Positions 28,021-37,972 of a DNA stretch of 45,944 bases are shown here, piece by piece. Source of the stretch: Pseudomonadota bacterium (GTDB lineage Bacteria; Pseudomonadota; Alphaproteobacteria; Rhizobiales; Beijerinckiaceae); the NCBI GenBank assembly GCA_021804825.1, contig JAJZGX010000008.1, positions 1 to 45,944 of the forward strand, written 5' to 3'. How positions within the stretch are numbered: position 1 is the stretch's first letter; the number at the start of each line of letters is the position of its first letter. A program made the position numbers and the translations under genes. The notes under the pieces were generated by a model. The model had not been told where the DNA came from. It saw only the letters and a list, made by a program, of their open reading frames with translations, and searched no databases.

Positions 28021-28113
28021 GGGAGGCACTCCGCGCAGTCAAGGGTTGGCGCTGCTATGGTTCGCTGCTGGTTATGGCGCGAAGCCTTGGAGCTTGCAAC
28101 GGCTGGCTCTGCC

Positions 28114-28518
28114 CTATTTCACCATGGCGGTGCACACCACCTTCTCTTTCAGGACATAGCAGACCGACATGGCACCGCTGCGCAGATCAACCCTGAAAAT
28201 GCTGCCATCGGCGGCATCATGCGAGGCCGCGAGGCGATAATCACTTGGTGTCTGCGGGCCGGCGCCCTGCCCTTGCGGGTAACACAGCGTGACGCCGTAA
28301 TTGGATTGCCCCTTGGGCGCCGCCTCGTCGATGCCGAACTGGCAGGCGCCAACTTCGCCGGTATGCGTGTCGACCTTGTAGACCCGGTTCAAATCGGTCT
28401 CCGGCGGCGCCAGAAACTGATAGGTACCAGCCAGCGCCATAGCAGGTTTGGCCGCGATGCAAAGCGCCACGACAATGCCGCGCCAAAGCGTGGATTTGCG
28501 ACAAGCACTGCAACGCAT
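28114..28518 (-). CDS. Secreted protein of unknown function with an internal repeat
   Basis: 134 residues from ATG 28518, with GGGAG 9 bases upstream; upstream frame to 28647 is unsupported. It has a signal peptide (LWRGIVVALCIAAKPAMALA) and a mature part with two similar blocks, NRVYKVDTHTGEVGACQF and GSIFRVDLRSGAMSVCYV, each a beta-hairpin-like unit ending in a Cys. Four mature-region Cys could pair. Such short VD-x-x-(T/S)-G blocks resemble single propeller-type repeats. The function is not recognised; it is 93 bases upstream of gabD and may have its own transcript. Confidence 0.7.
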   Translation of the reverse strand: MRCSACRKSTLWRGIVVALCIAAKPAMALAGTYQFLAPPETDLNRVYKVDTHTGEVGACQFGIDEAAPKGQSNYGVTLCYPQGQGAGPQTPSDYRLAASHDAADGSIFRVDLRSGAMSVCYVLKEKVVCTAMVK

Positions 28519-28662
28519 TGGCTTTACTCCCTCAAGCCTTGCGACAACTGAGCAGTTGCCGCGAATCAACATTGCCATCATAAAGCAAGCTTGGCGCTGA
28601 CAAGTGCGATAATTCGCCCCGCTGCATCGCCGTGGCGCGCAAGCCATTCCCAGGAGATTGCT

Positions 28663-29361
28663 TTGTCCCCTTCCTCACCGATGATCGTGTTTGACCTTGA
28701 TGGCACATTGGTCGATACCGCCGATGATCTGATCGCGGCGCTGAACCACGTGCTTGAACTGGAAGGCGCGACGAGCGTCGCACGCGCAGCGGCGCGTCAC
28801 ATGGTGGGCCACGGCGCGCGCATGTTGATCACGCGCGGACTTGCGGCCGACAACCGCACCGTCAGCGCGGCGCGGATCGAGGAGCTGTTTCAGGCTTTCA
28901 TAAAATACTATTCCGCCAATATCGCCGTGCATTCCAAGGTGTTTCCGGGCGTTCACGAGGCTTTGGACAAGCTAGCCACGCAGGGCTTTGGCTTTGCGGT
29001 CTGCACCAACAAATATGAATCCGCCTCGCGCGACCTGCTGGCGCAGATGCGGCTTGCCGACAGGTTCAGCATGATTTGCGGACAGGACACGTTCGCCTTC
29101 TGCAAACCCGATCCGCGCACCCTGCTCGCCACCATTGCAGCGGCCGGAGGTGATCCGCTCAAAAGCATCATGGTGGGCGATAGCCGCACCGATATCGACA
29201 CGGCTAAAGCGGCAGGCGTGCCCGTGGTCGCCGTCGATTTTGGCTATACCGATCAGCATGTCAGTGTCTTCGGCCCCAGCACGGTGATCTCGCATTATCA
29301 TGAATTGGCACCGGCGGTTGCGCTGCTGCTGGACAAGAAGGTTCAGACGGCCGCGCGCTAG
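28663..29361 (+). CDS. gph: HAD-family phosphatase, phosphoglycolate phosphatase-like
   Basis: 232 residues from TTG 28663, which has AGGAG six bases upstream; ATG 28681 would start directly at the first catalytic motif. The HAD motifs are VFDLDGTLVDTADD (nucleophile Asp and acid-base Asp), CTNK in place of the usual Thr/Ser motif II, CKPDP with the motif III Lys, and MVGDSRTDIDTAKAAG (motif IV Asp residues). The cap domain lies between motifs I and II. Gph removes phosphate from 2-phosphoglycolate formed in DNA repair; other small phosphate esters are possible. It is divergent from the hypothetical secreted gene. Confidence 0.88.
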   Translation: MSPSSPMIVFDLDGTLVDTADDLIAALNHVLELEGATSVARAAARHMVGHGARMLITRGLAADNRTVSAARIEELFQAFIKYYSANIAVHSKVFPGVHEALDKLATQGFGFAVCTNKYESASRDLLAQMRLADRFSMICGQDTFAFCKPDPRTLLATIAAAGGDPLKSIMVGDSRTDIDTAKAAGVPVVAVDFGYTDQHVSVFGPSTVISHYHELAPAVALLLDKKVQTAAR

Positions 29362-29462
29362 CGCCGGTCGAAGGACTGATCGCTCCTGACTCTGCGCCCC
29401 TGGGGCCGTAGTCCCAGAGGCCTGGTCAATGAAGGGGTATGACCCTATCCTTGGGTATCAGC

Positions 29463-29729
29463 CTATTTGCCCGAGAAAACCTGCTCGACCTGGCCGATAT
29501 GCACCATGCATTGCTTCATGTGATGACCAGCCATGGCGGATTTGGCCATGGCCAGTTCCTTCATGGCCTTGGTGCGGTTGGCGTCGGACGGCATATGCGC
29601 CATCATGTTGCCAAACACCGTGATCGCGGTGCCGCAATCCATCGCCACGGCGGGTGATTGCGCCAAAGCATTGGAAGCCCCGAACGCCAGGGCACACAAT
29701 GTTGCGGCAGTCAGTATCACTTTCTTCAT
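29463..29729 (-). CDS. Small Met/His-rich secreted protein
   Basis: 88 residues with a textbook signal peptide (MKKVILTAATLCALAFGA...NALAQ) and GGAG six bases before ATG 29729. The mature 64 residues are helical and carry nine Met, three His and two Cys (in MDCG and KQCMVH), with clusters GNMMAHM and MAGHHMKQCM. A Cys-Cys disulfide could tie the two helices. The Met/His clusters suggest metal contact, possibly copper, but no family is recognised and the idea is inference. It stands alone, convergent with gph. Confidence 0.72.
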   Translation of the reverse strand: MKKVILTAATLCALAFGASNALAQSPAVAMDCGTAITVFGNMMAHMPSDANRTKAMKELAMAKSAMAGHHMKQCMVHIGQVEQVFSGK

Positions 29730-30041
29730 TTTTTACTCCTTCAGTTGCGTCATTTTCGCAAATATTTTTCTGCTTTCCTTGCGTCAGCTCAGCCATATTT
29801 GCGCAATGACACGCACCTTATGAAATCATATTCTGCCACAATCAAATGGATTTAGTTACTTTCACGGCATTGTTATTTTTATTTGATAATGTCGTGATAT
29901 TTTGTATTTACATATAAATTTTTTGTGCTTGGTTATCTCGCTTTATTCATGAAATCGTGAACATCACGTGATCCATTAACCAGAATGACAGCCTTGCGTT
30001 GCGGATTGCGGACAGATTGATCAAGGAGGGCCCGGCGAGCC

Positions 30042-30069
30042 TTGACATCGCCTGCCACCATCCATATTT
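30042..30069 (+). promoter_or_regulatory. Housekeeping promoter candidate for groESL
   Basis: TTGACA at 30042-30047 with ATATTT at 30064-30069 (16 bases spacing) places the transcription start close to the CIRCE element that follows, the usual layout for a HrcA-repressed groE promoter. A heat-shock sigma-32 promoter may overlap but was not resolved. Confidence 0.55.
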
Positions 30070-30078
30070 CAGGATCGG

Positions 30079-30105
30079 CTGGCACTCACGATGTGAGAGC
30101 GCTAA
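30079..30105 (+). promoter_or_regulatory. CIRCE element (HrcA operator)
   Basis: CTGGCACTC, nine bases, then GAGCGCTAA match the CIRCE consensus TTAGCACTC-N9-GAGTGCTAA at 7 and 8 of 9 positions. It lies 36 bases before the groES start. HrcA binding here represses groESL until heat stress. The hrcA gene itself is outside the window. Confidence 0.85.
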
Positions 30106-30140
30106 TAGCCGCCAGAACAACCTCAGACAGGATTGTACCC

Positions 30141-30428
30141 ATGAAATTTCGTCCGCTCCACGACCGCGTCGTGGTCAAGCGCCTCGATGGCGAAGAAAAG
30201 TCCAAAGGTGGCATTATCATTCCCGATACCGCCAAGGAAAAGCCGCAAGAAGGCCAGGTTGTGGCCGTTGGCCCCGGTGGCCGCGATGAAGCTGGCAAGC
30301 TGATCCCGATCGACCTGAAAAAGGGCGACAAGGTGCTGTTTGGCAAGTGGTCGGGCACCGAAGTGAAGATCGACGGCGAAGAGCTGCTGATCATGAAAGA
30401 AAGCGACATCATGGGCGTGGTCGGCTGA
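30141..30428 (+). CDS. groES: Co-chaperonin GroES
   Basis: 95 residues from ATG 30141 (the frame is open upstream through the CIRCE element, which is not coding). [22 protein letters not shown] includes the mobile-loop region ([18 protein letters not shown], quoted in part as [15 protein letters not shown]) that docks with GroEL, and the protein ends in [10 protein letters not shown]. It caps the GroEL ring during ATP-dependent folding. GroEL follows 55 bases downstream in the same transcript. Confidence 0.97.
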   Translation: MKFRPLHDRVVVKRLDGEEKSKGGIIIPDTAKEKPQEGQVVAVGPGGRDEAGKLIPIDLKKGDKVLFGKWSGTEVKIDGEELLIMKESDIMGVVG

Positions 30429-30471
30429 ACGCATCAGCGCAGATCCCTGACCACCCATTCATCTCAACTGA

Positions 30472-32127
<1,656 letters not shown>

Positions 32128-32174
32128 TCCACCGCACAAGCCACGCTTGCGCAAGTGCGCAAAGCCACAACAAG

Positions 32175-32203
32175 AATCCCCGGCGCAAGTCGGGGATTTT
32201 TTT
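32175..32203 (+). terminator. Rho-independent terminator of groESL
   Basis: An 8-base-pair stem (AATCCCCG / CGGGGATT) with an 8-base loop is followed by an unbroken T-run, 48 bases after the groEL stop. Confidence 0.9.
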
Positions 32204-32547
32204 GCCCGCAACGCAAGCCAAGCCAGCTCATGAGGCAGGCGCGCTCCGTGGCTATACAACCATTCATAGAATTTCTACTTCTGCGATTGTTTGCAAGAGC
32301 AATTTTGCGGACGTGCTGGTGGCTCGCCACGCTAACTGACTTGGACATTACATTTATGCAGCTTCGCAAACGAGTTTTGCATTCTCGCTTCTGGCACCAA
32401 ATCAACCCTATGTGGCAACTTGTTGAATGTTTTGAACTTGACGTGCCAATCATTGCGTCATAATCGATGTTGATAGCGGTTTGATTAATATCAATTATTC
32501 AAGCATACTCCGCCTTTAGTCGGATGCTTTCGGGAAGGGCTGGTTTG
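32204..32547. other. Lower-GC intergenic region between groEL and the IHF-like gene
   Basis: A 344-base stretch, visibly lower in GC than its surroundings. A 102-codon open frame crosses it, but its codon use and composition do not look coding. The 3' part has the promoter candidate listed next. Nothing else is recognised. Confidence 0.45.
32470..32498 (+). promoter_or_regulatory. Promoter candidate for the IHF-like gene
   Basis: TTGATA (32470-32475) and AATTAT (32493-32498) are spaced by 17 bases. The interval includes TTGAT-TAAT-ATCAA (32481-32494), a short inverted repeat that could be an operator or an IHF-type bent AT tract. Confidence 0.35.
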
Positions 32548-32886
32548 ATGACTCATCAGGGCGTGAAGTTGCGCACGTTGACGCGCGCCGATTTTCTGGA
32601 GGCCATTCACGCAACCTGTCCGCAACTCTCGCGTGCAGAAGCGCATGAATTGTTCGAGCAGACGATTGAGGGCATCTGTTTTGCCCTAGAGCGTGGTGAG
32701 GATGTCAATCTGCGTGCCTTCGGCACGTTCACGACGCGCAACAAGCGCGAACGCATCGGCCGCAACCCGCGCACCGGCACGCCGGCGGTGATCAAACCGC
32801 GCCGCGTCACCACCTTCAAAGCCTCGCCGCGGCTGGTCAGTTACGTGAACAATGGCCGTCGCGGGACGATATTCACACAGACTTAA
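32548..32886 (+). CDS. IHF/HU-family DNA-binding protein, IHF-alpha-like
   Basis: 112 residues from ATG 32548, with AAGGG 8 bases upstream. The whole protein is one histone-like domain: TLTRADFLEAIH (IHF-alpha-like opening), LFEQTIEGICFALERGEDVNL, then the DNA-bending arm FGTFTTRNKRERIGRNPRTG and the flank KPRRVTTFKASPRLV. The RIGRNPRTG arm intercalates into and sharply bends DNA. IHF alpha is the best guess because of TLTRAD, but HU-like paralogs exist in this order, and divergence from standard IHF-alpha sequence (for example HATCPQLSRAEA) leaves that open. It is transcribed alone ahead of the ABC exporter. Confidence 0.82.
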   Translation: MTHQGVKLRTLTRADFLEAIHATCPQLSRAEAHELFEQTIEGICFALERGEDVNLRAFGTFTTRNKRERIGRNPRTGTPAVIKPRRVTTFKASPRLVSYVNNGRRGTIFTQT

Positions 32887-32977
32887 CCGAAGTTTCATTT
32901 GCATAATCGGACGATTGCGCCCAAACGGCTGAACTGAACGTGCCCGTAGTGGCGTGGGATCAGGTCGAGGCTATGCA

Positions 32978-35113
32978 ATGAGGAAATTGTCCCTAGCGGT
33001 GGGTGTGTTCGCCTTGGTGGCGGCATGGTCGGGCGCGCATCTCGATGACAATATGACCTTGCTGCTGGCCGCTACCAGTCTTGGCGAGGCCGTGGCTCTG
33101 TGGTTTTCGGGGCGCGTTTCCGCCTTTCTCAAAATTCTCATGGTGATCTTTGGCATTGAGACGCTGCTGTTCGGCACTGTCTATCTGAGCAGTCATCTCG
33201 GGACATGGCCGCCCGCGCTGAAACCGTTCCAGATCCCGGACAGTCTGGCTCTGGCGGTGTCGTTGTTCGGCATTGCCGTCTTTCTTGTCAGCCGCCTTGC
33301 GGTGGTGCGCAAGATCATGGCGCTGGCCGATCCCTATTTCACGACCAGTGAAGTCACCGAGGCAGGCGTCTGGCCGCTGCCGCGCTTCAAGGTGAGGCTT
33401 GCCCGGCTGGCCGCGGGCATGGTGGTGTTTCTGGTGCTGCTCAACCAGCTCGAAGTCGCGATCAGCGTGCGGTTGTCCTTCGTCAATCAGGCGCTGTTCA
33501 ATGCCTTGCAGGTCAAGAATGCCGGACAGTTCTGGCATCTGATATTCTTTGCGCTGCTACCCTGGGCGATGGTGTTCATCGCGGCCGTGGTGATCGAGTT
33601 CGTGACGACCTCCTATCTGGTGCTGCGCTGGCGGCGGTTTTTGACGGCGCATTTCACGCAGCGCTGGCTCTCGCACAGCGCGCATTACCGCATGGCGGTG
33701 GCGCGCATGGCGACCGACAACCCCGATCAGCGTATTCAAGACGACATCAACGCCTTCATTGATGGTGGCACCAACCGGATCTTCGGCTCCAACACGTCAT
33801 ATGGCGTTTATGGCTATTCGATCAGCCTGATCGCGCAAATGACATCGCTGGTGTCTTACGCCATCGTGCTTTGGGTGCTGTCGCGGAACTTCAATCTGCC
33901 CGGCACGGCGCTGATCATCCCGGGCATGTTGTTCTGGGTCGCGGTGCTTTATGCAGGGGCCGGAACCTTGTTCACGCATCTCATCGGGCGCCCCCTGGTG
34001 CGGCTGGCCTTTGCGCAACAGCGCTTCGAGGCGAATTTCCGCTTCGGCCTCGCCCGGCTGCGCGAATATGGCGAGCAGGTCGCGCTGTTGGGCGGCGAGC
34101 CGCAGGAAAGCACCGCGATCAAAGGCCGGTTCCAGAGCATTTTCGACAATTATCTGAAGATCATCCGCATCCGCAAATTCCTGACCATGTTCCTGAATTT
34201 TCTGGGACAGATCAATTCGCTGGTGCCCTTGATCGTCGCCGCGCCGTTCTATTTCGTCGGCAAGATCACCCTTGGCGTGATGATGCAGACATTGCAGGCT
34301 TTTTCGAGCGTGCAATCGTCGCTGACCTATTTCATGGACAGTTACACCTCGATGGCCGATTTTGCTGCCGTGGTGAACCGCCTGACGACCTTTGAGGCCG
34401 ACATTGCCCGCGCGCGTCTGCTCGGGCTGACGCCGCCGCATATTCGCCAACGGCCCGGCGGCGCCCCCGATCTGGTGTTGCAGGGGCTTGATGTCAGCAA
34501 GCCGGGTGGCGGCACCATCGTTTCCGTGCCGAGCCTCACGCTGCTGCGTGGCCAGAGCGCGCTGGTGACGGGGCCATCCGGCTCGGGCAAATCGAGCTTG
34601 TTCAGGGCTATTTCGGGCATTTGGCCGTTTGGCGACGGCAATGTCGTCGCGCCCGAAGGCGTGAGCCTGCTGTTGTTGCCGCAACGCCCCTATATTCCGA
34701 TGGGACCGCTGCGGGCCGCCGTCAGCTATCCCGCCGCGCCGGACAATTTCAGCGATGACGCGATCCGCGCCGCGCTGGTGCGGGCGCAATTGCCCGATTA
34801 CGTCAGCAAACTCGATGATGAAGATAATTGGTCACAGCGGCTCTCTGGCGGTGAGCAGCAGCGGATCGCGATTGCCCGCGCCCTGCTCGCCAAACCCGAC
34901 TGGCTGTTTCTCGATGAGGCCACGGCGGCGCTCGACGAGGCGACAGAAGCGCGCATCTACCGCGCCTTGCACGAGGCTTTGCCGGAGACCACAATCATCT
35001 CCATCGGCCACCGCGCCTCGCTCACCGCCTTCCACCAACGCCAGATCGCCATGCAACCCGGAAACAACGGCATTTTCACACCCCAGGATGTGGTGGGCAT
35101 GGCGGCGGAGTGA
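32978..35113 (+). CDS. SbmA/BacA-YddA type ABC exporter, fused permease and ATPase
   Basis: 711 residues from ATG 32978, with GAGG upstream. The N-terminal region holds three short hydrophobic segments (residues about 1-105), followed by an ABC_membrane_2 / SbmA_BacA-type permease (about 130-480; WRRFLTAHFTQRWLSHSAHYR is typical, quoted in part as FTQRWLSHSAHYR) and an ATPase domain with GPSGSGKSSLFRAI (Walker A, about residue 530), LSGGEQQRIAIARALL (signature) and WLFLDEATAALDE (Walker B). Relatives include YddA and BacA-like ABC proteins that move very-long-chain fatty acids or peptides. The extra N-terminal membrane part is unusual compared with YddA. Substrate unknown. Palindromic repeats follow it. 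Confidence 0.85.
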   Translation: MRKLSLAVGVFALVAAWSGAHLDDNMTLLLAATSLGEAVALWFSGRVSAFLKILMVIFGIETLLFGTVYLSSHLGTWPPALKPFQIPDSLALAVSLFGIAVFLVSRLAVVRKIMALADPYFTTSEVTEAGVWPLPRFKVRLARLAAGMVVFLVLLNQLEVAISVRLSFVNQALFNALQVKNAGQFWHLIFFALLPWAMVFIAAVVIEFVTTSYLVLRWRRFLTAHFTQRWLSHSAHYRMAVARMATDNPDQRIQDDINAFIDGGTNRIFGSNTSYGVYGYSISLIAQMTSLVSYAIVLWVLSRNFNLPGTALIIPGMLFWVAVLYAGAGTLFTHLIGRPLVRLAFAQQRFEANFRFGLARLREYGEQVALLGGEPQESTAIKGRFQSIFDNYLKIIRIRKFLTMFLNFLGQINSLVPLIVAAPFYFVGKITLGVMMQTLQAFSSVQSSLTYFMDSYTSMADFAAVVNRLTTFEADIARARLLGLTPPHIRQRPGGAPDLVLQGLDVSKPGGGTIVSVPSLTLLRGQSALVTGPSGSGKSSLFRAISGIWPFGDGNVVAPEGVSLLLLPQRPYIPMGPLRAAVSYPAAPDNFSDDAIRAALVRAQLPDYVSKLDDEDNWSQRLSGGEQQRIAIARALLAKPDWLFLDEATAALDEATEARIYRALHEALPETTIISIGHRASLTAFHQRQIAMQPGNNGIFTPQDVVGMAAE

Positions 35114-35194
35114 GGGGTTGGGCTGGTGCCTCCACCATCATCTGCCATGTTGTTTTGATCTGACTGCTTTTTGGCACAGGACATAAACCACCGC

Positions 35195-35293
35195 CGTCAT
35201 CGGGCGAGCGACAAGCAAACCAGGGGTCTTAAACACTGCTATTGCATTGATTTCACGAGCCATATGGTTTGCTTCGCTGCGCTCGCAATGACG
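35195..35293. repeat. Interspersed palindromic repeat, inverted pair 1
   Basis: A degenerate plus-oriented copy (CGTCATCGGGCGAGCGAC... ending GCAAACCAGGGGTCTT, 35195-35229) faces a minus-oriented copy (TGGTTTGCTTCGCTGCGCTCGC followed by AATGACG, 35265-35293; both parts of one ~29-base element). The core, CGTCATTGCGAGCG...GAAGCAA, is a family widely scattered in Rhizobiales genomes. Confidence 0.8.
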
Positions 35294-35322
35294 ATGCTGG
35301 GGTGCTTACAACAACCCAACGC

Positions 35323-35430
35323 CGTTATTGCGAGGAGCGAAGCTCCGAAGCGAGCCAGGGGTTTCGGGGCGCACAGCGTTGTTGATCGCAAAAGCCCTCT
35401 GGTTTGCTTCACTATCGCTCGCAATGACGG
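35323..35430. repeat. Interspersed palindromic repeat, inverted pair 2
   Basis: A plus-oriented copy (CGTTATTGCGAGGAGCGAAG... to CCAGGGGTTTC, 35323-35365) faces a minus-oriented copy (TGGTTTGCTTCACTATCGCT then CGCAATGACGG, 35400-35430). Each pair could fold into a long hairpin. It lies about 110 bases before gatB. Confidence 0.8.
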
Positions 35431-35540
35431 CGATCAGGGGTCTCGCCATAACGGCATCGTCGGGGGCCGCGAAATTGCGTTTCCTTCTGGCGACAGTCTG
35501 ATCTAAAAGCGGCCAGCATCTTGTTCAGGAAGGCCCTGTT

Positions 35541-37034
35541 ATGACCCACAACGCCGCCCCGCTCGACATCCGCAAGCCCGACCCCAAAAAGCTCATTGCC
35601 GGGGCGACCGGCGATTGGGAGGTCATTTGCGGCCTCGAAGTGCATGCGCAGGTGTCCTCGCACTCGAAATTGTTTTCCGGCGCGTCCACCGGCTTTGGCG
35701 CCGAGGCCAACAGCCATGTGTCGCTGGTCGATGCCGCCATGCCTGGAATGTTGCCGGTGCTCAACGAGGAATGCGTCAAACAGGCGGTGCGCACCGGCCT
35801 TGGCCTGAAGGCGCAGATCAACAAGCGCTCGACATTCGACCGCAAGAATTATTTTTATCCCGATCTGCCGCAGGGCTATCAGATTTCGCAATTCAAGAGC
35901 CCGATTGTCGGCGAAGGCGAAGTGGTGGTCGATGTCACTGCCAGCGAGCAGATCACCGTGCGCATCGAGCGGCTGCATCTCGAACAGGATGCTGGAAAAT
36001 CCCTGCACGACCAGTCACCAAGCTTGAGCTTTGTCGATCTCAACCGCTCCGGCGTGGCGCTGATGGAGATTGTCTCGAAGCCTGATATTCGTTCGGCTGA
36101 TGAAGCGCGGGCCTATGTCACCAAGCTGCGCTCGATCATGCGTTATCTGGGCACTTGCGACGGCAATATGGAGGAAGGCTCGCTACGCGCCGATGTCAAT
36201 GTCTCGGTGCGCAAGCCGGGCGGCGAGCTTGGCACGCGCTGCGAGATCAAAAACGTCAATTCGATCCGCTTCATCGGCCAGGCCATCGATACCGAGGCGC
36301 GTCGCCAGATTGCCATTCTGGAAGATGGCGGGGCCATTGTGCAGGAAACCCGGCTGTTCGACCCGGCGCGGGGCGAGACAAGGGCCATGCGCTCGAAGGA
36401 GGAGGCGCATGATTACCGCTATTTTCCCGATCCCGACCTGTTGCCGCTGGAATTCGACGATGCCTTCATCGCGGCATTGCGGGCCAAACTTCCGGAATTG
36501 CCGGATGCCAAGAAGGCCCGCTTCATGAGCGATTACGGACTTGCTTCCTATGATGCCGGCGTGCTGGTGGCCGAGCGCGAGTCGGCAGATTATTTCGAGA
36601 CCGTCGCCAAGGGCCGCGATGGCAAGCTCGCCGCCAATTGGGTGATCAACGAATTGTTCGGCCGTCTCAACAAGGAGGGGCTCGATATTGCCCATGCGCC
36701 GGTGGGTGCCGCCAGCCTCGGCGCGATCATTGACCTCATCGCCTCGGGGGCCATTTCCGGCAAAATCGCCAAGGATCTGTTTGAAATCGTCTGGACGGAA
36801 GGCGGCGACCCAGCCACAATCGTCGCCGAACGCGGCTTGCAGCAGGTCACCGACACCGGGGCCATCAGCGCTGCCGTGGATGCCATTATCGCCGCCAACC
36901 CTGACAAGGTAGCGCAGGCACAGGCCAAGCCGACCATGCTCGGCTGGTTTGTCGGACAGGTGATGAAACAGACCGGCGGCAAGGCCAATCCGACGAGCGT
37001 CAATGAACTTCTGAAACAGAAGCTGGGGATCTAG
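35541..37034 (+). CDS. gatB: Asp/Glu-tRNA(Asn/Gln) amidotransferase subunit B
   Basis: 497 residues with the AGGAAGG ribosome-binding site 8 bases upstream. [69 protein letters not shown] and [16 protein letters not shown] (each a conserved catalytic-core segment) are followed by the helical and YqeY-like tail domains. GatB activates the Glu or Asp on mischarged tRNA so GatA can amidate it. gatA and gatC are not adjacent. The final TAG overlaps the TAG of the convergent epimerase gene in the shared bases CTAG. Confidence 0.97.
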   Translation: MTHNAAPLDIRKPDPKKLIAGATGDWEVICGLEVHAQVSSHSKLFSGASTGFGAEANSHVSLVDAAMPGMLPVLNEECVKQAVRTGLGLKAQINKRSTFDRKNYFYPDLPQGYQISQFKSPIVGEGEVVVDVTASEQITVRIERLHLEQDAGKSLHDQSPSLSFVDLNRSGVALMEIVSKPDIRSADEARAYVTKLRSIMRYLGTCDGNMEEGSLRADVNVSVRKPGGELGTRCEIKNVNSIRFIGQAIDTEARRQIAILEDGGAIVQETRLFDPARGETRAMRSKEEAHDYRYFPDPDLLPLEFDDAFIAALRAKLPELPDAKKARFMSDYGLASYDAGVLVAERESADYFETVAKGRDGKLAANWVINELFGRLNKEGLDIAHAPVGAASLGAIIDLIASGAISGKIAKDLFEIVWTEGGDPATIVAERGLQQVTDTGAISAAVDAIIAANPDKVAQAQAKPTMLGWFVGQVMKQTGGKANPTSVNELLKQKLGI

Positions 37035-37972
37035 CCCGTCGCCATGCCATCGGCGAAGGGATCATTTTCGTCGCGCAGCAGCGTCGCTTGCGCCATGATC
37101 CAGGCGCGACCGGTGAGCGTCGGAATGATCCGACCCTCACCTGATGGGCGGTAATGCGCGGAAAAACGGCTGCCGATGATGCTCTCCTGCACCCAGGTTT
37201 CGCCGGGTGCGAGCGCGCCATCGGCCGCAAGACAGGCAAGTTTGGCGCTGGTGCCGGTGCCGCAGGGCGAGCGGTCATAGGCGCCACCCGGGCACAGCAC
37301 GAAGGAGCGGGCGTTGGCCCCCTGCTCGCCCGGCGGGCCAAACACCTCGATATGATCGACCAGCCCATCTTTGCCACCAAGTCCGGCCGCATTGAGGGCG
37401 TCCTGAATGGCTTGCGCATAGGCGGTGAGTTGCGGGATATGTTGGGCCTCCAGCGCGCAGGGGCGGGCTTTCGTGAGAAAAAACCAATTGCCGCCCCAGG
37501 CAATATCGCCGTGGACGATGCCGCGGCCGGGAACATCGACGCTGATACTTGCGGCATGGCGGTAGGCGGCGACATTTTCGATCCGCACGGTGTCTTGCGA
37601 CAAAAGCTCGAAACTCACCGGCCCGGCAGGAGTTTCAACGCTGTGGCGGCCTTTGCTGATGCGGCCCATATGCGCCAAAGTCACGGCAAGACCCATCAGG
37701 CCATGCCCGCACATCGAAAGCATGCCAGCCTTGTTGAAGAAGATCACCCCGGCCGCGCAAGCCGGATCGACCGGTTCGCAGAGCAATGCGCCGACCAAAG
37801 CCTCCCAACCGCGCGGCTCGAACAGGGCGCAGCGGCGCACGTCATCATGATGGCGGGCAAACAGCGCCCGCCGCGTCGCCATGTCACCTGCCCCCAGATC
37901 AGGCCCCCCGGCGATGATGATGCGGGTGGGTTCACCCTCGGTGTGAGAATCGATGACCTGCAGAGGCTTCAC
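37031..37972 (-). CDS. Proline-racemase-family protein, probable 4-hydroxyproline 2-epimerase
   Basis: 313 residues from GTG 37972, which has AGGGAG at 6 bases and overlaps the upstream stop as GTGA; the frame's TTG at 37990 is less likely. [13 protein letters not shown] opens the protein. The two catalytic cysteines are Cys88 in LSMCGHG and Cys237 in [11 protein letters not shown], so it is an epimerase/racemase rather than a dehydratase (which has Thr). It is expected to convert trans-4-hydroxy-L-proline to the cis-D form. Its partner upstream is a DapA-family gene, supporting a hydroxyproline rather than proline role. The D-hydroxyproline dehydrogenase gene expected next in the pathway is not visible. 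Confidence 0.88.
   Translation of the reverse strand: MKPLQVIDSHTEGEPTRIIIAGGPDLGAGDMATRRALFARHHDDVRRCALFEPRGWEALVGALLCEPVDPACAAGVIFFNKAGMLSMCGHGLMGLAVTLAHMGRISKGRHSVETPAGPVSFELLSQDTVRIENVAAYRHAASISVDVPGRGIVHGDIAWGGNWFFLTKARPCALEAQHIPQLTAYAQAIQDALNAAGLGGKDGLVDHIEVFGPPGEQGANARSFVLCPGGAYDRSPCGTGTSAKLACLAADGALAPGETWVQESIIGSRFSAHYRPSGEGRIIPTLTGRAWIMAQATLLRDENDPFADGMATG

Larger units (their letters stand above)
29730..30140. other. AT-rich intergenic region upstream of groES
   Basis: A 411-base region without a credible ORF. The first 250 bases (29740-29990) are the most AT-rich part of the window, with several T-runs and ATAT-type tracts. It holds the promoter of the small Met-rich gene (minus) and, at 30042-30105, the groES promoter and CIRCE element. 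Confidence 0.5.
35114..35540. other. Non-coding gap holding palindromic repeats
   Basis: A 427-base region between the ABC exporter and gatB, filled in its middle by four copies of an interspersed palindromic repeat (listed separately). The last 60 bases carry the gatB ribosome-binding site AGGAAGG. The remainder shows no ORF that looks coding. Confidence 0.6.

Noticed and set aside
29375..29425. Terminator after the Gph-type gene, from CTCTG...CAGAG and CCCCTGGGG
   Set aside because: Pairing is short and broken, and no T-run follows.
32155..32463. A 102-codon plus frame after groEL
   Set aside because: It runs through the groEL terminator hairpin and has no domain, signal or ribosome-binding site.
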